Below are positions 49,579-49,643 of a DNA stretch of 49,643 bases, in pieces (the first letter of the stretch is position 1; each line of letters begins with the position of its first letter). Source of the stretch: Bacillota bacterium. GTDB taxonomy: Bacteria; Bacillota; Clostridia; Christensenellales; Borkfalkiaceae. Under the pieces are notes generated by a model, which saw only the letters and a program-made list of their open reading frames with translations, did no database searches and was not told the DNA's origin. The stretch is from the NCBI GenBank assembly GCA_003343995.1, contig QAKE01000064.1:1-49643 (forward strand), read 5' to 3'. The position numbers and the translations under genes are program-made.

Positions 49579-49643
49579 GGCATCATGGTCAAGCGGTTAA
49601 GACGCCGCCCTCTCACGGCGGAAACCGGGGTTCGATTCCCCGT
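49579..49643 (+). tRNA. tRNA-Glu (anticodon CUC), cut by window edge
   Basis: Acceptor 5' arm GGCATCA, D-arm GTCAAGCGGTTAAGAC, anticodon arm CCGCC-CTCTCAC-GGCGG with anticodon CTC, and T-arm CGGGG-TTCGATT-CCCCG. The 3' acceptor arm starts at the last base and continues beyond the window. Reads GAG. Confidence 0.95.

Overview
The window looks like a chromosomal segment of a low-to-mid-GC Bacillota, most likely an endospore-forming Clostridia. SepF, an Asp23-family protein, RemA-less gmk/rpoZ/priA synteny, a 34-residue SpoVM and an FMN riboswitch with a Gram-positive layout all point that way. Coding DNA is GC-rich, while promoters and intergenic stretches are AT-rich with clear sigma-A boxes. 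There is no rRNA, phage, insertion sequence or CRISPR array. The left edge cuts an ABC ATPase gene and the right edge cuts a tRNA-Glu gene.

Layout. 1-12.0 kb: a partial ABC ATPase; a three-gene operon of two uncharacterised membrane proteins and an anchored M20 peptidase; mutY alone on the plus strand; and a seven-gene minus-strand run (YesL-like membrane protein, methyltransferase, CPA2 antiporter, hslO, TPR protein, repeat protein, flavin/PNPOx-like protein). 12.0-16.2 kb: an intergenic cassette with direct repeats, then asd-dapA-dapB-yggS-sepF, which joins lysine/diaminopimelate synthesis to PLP homeostasis and septum formation. 16.2-20.8 kb: a complete guaA, a xenobiotic-type acetyltransferase, a GrpB-family protein, then a second guaA with a degenerate glutaminase half and a GNAT. 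20.8-24.2 kb: an AT-rich small membrane gene, an SGNH hydrolase coupled to a DegV/FakB-like fatty-acid binder, and a membrane-anchored XRE regulator.

24.2-42.4 kb: housekeeping block on the minus strand that closely follows the classical Bacillus gmk-to-recG order: pcrA, ligA, yicC, gmk, rpoZ, priA, def, fmt, rsmB, rlmN, rsgA, rpe, spoVM, (rpmB on the opposite strand), asp23, fakA, recG. Several genes of the classical order are absent (coaBC, prpC/prkC, thiN, sdaA).

42.4-49.6 kb: an SDR and a second GrpB-family gene; an FMN riboswitch controlling an ECF S component plus a pyridoxal-kinase-like gene; a 0.7 kb intergenic region holding a probable structured RNA, a tandem pair of hairpins and a perfect-consensus promoter with a long folded leader; then a two-gene lipoprotein/membrane alpha-beta hydrolase operon and tRNA-Glu.

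Most notable observations: three genes whose -10 box lies exactly six bases before ATG (predicted leaderless mRNAs); an FMN riboswitch placed on a vitamin B6-type locus with its Shine-Dalgarno inside the terminator stem; the paired GMP synthases; and the lipoprotein plus polytopic hydrolase operon behind a structured leader. All functional statements are from reading sequence and family knowledge; no searches were run.
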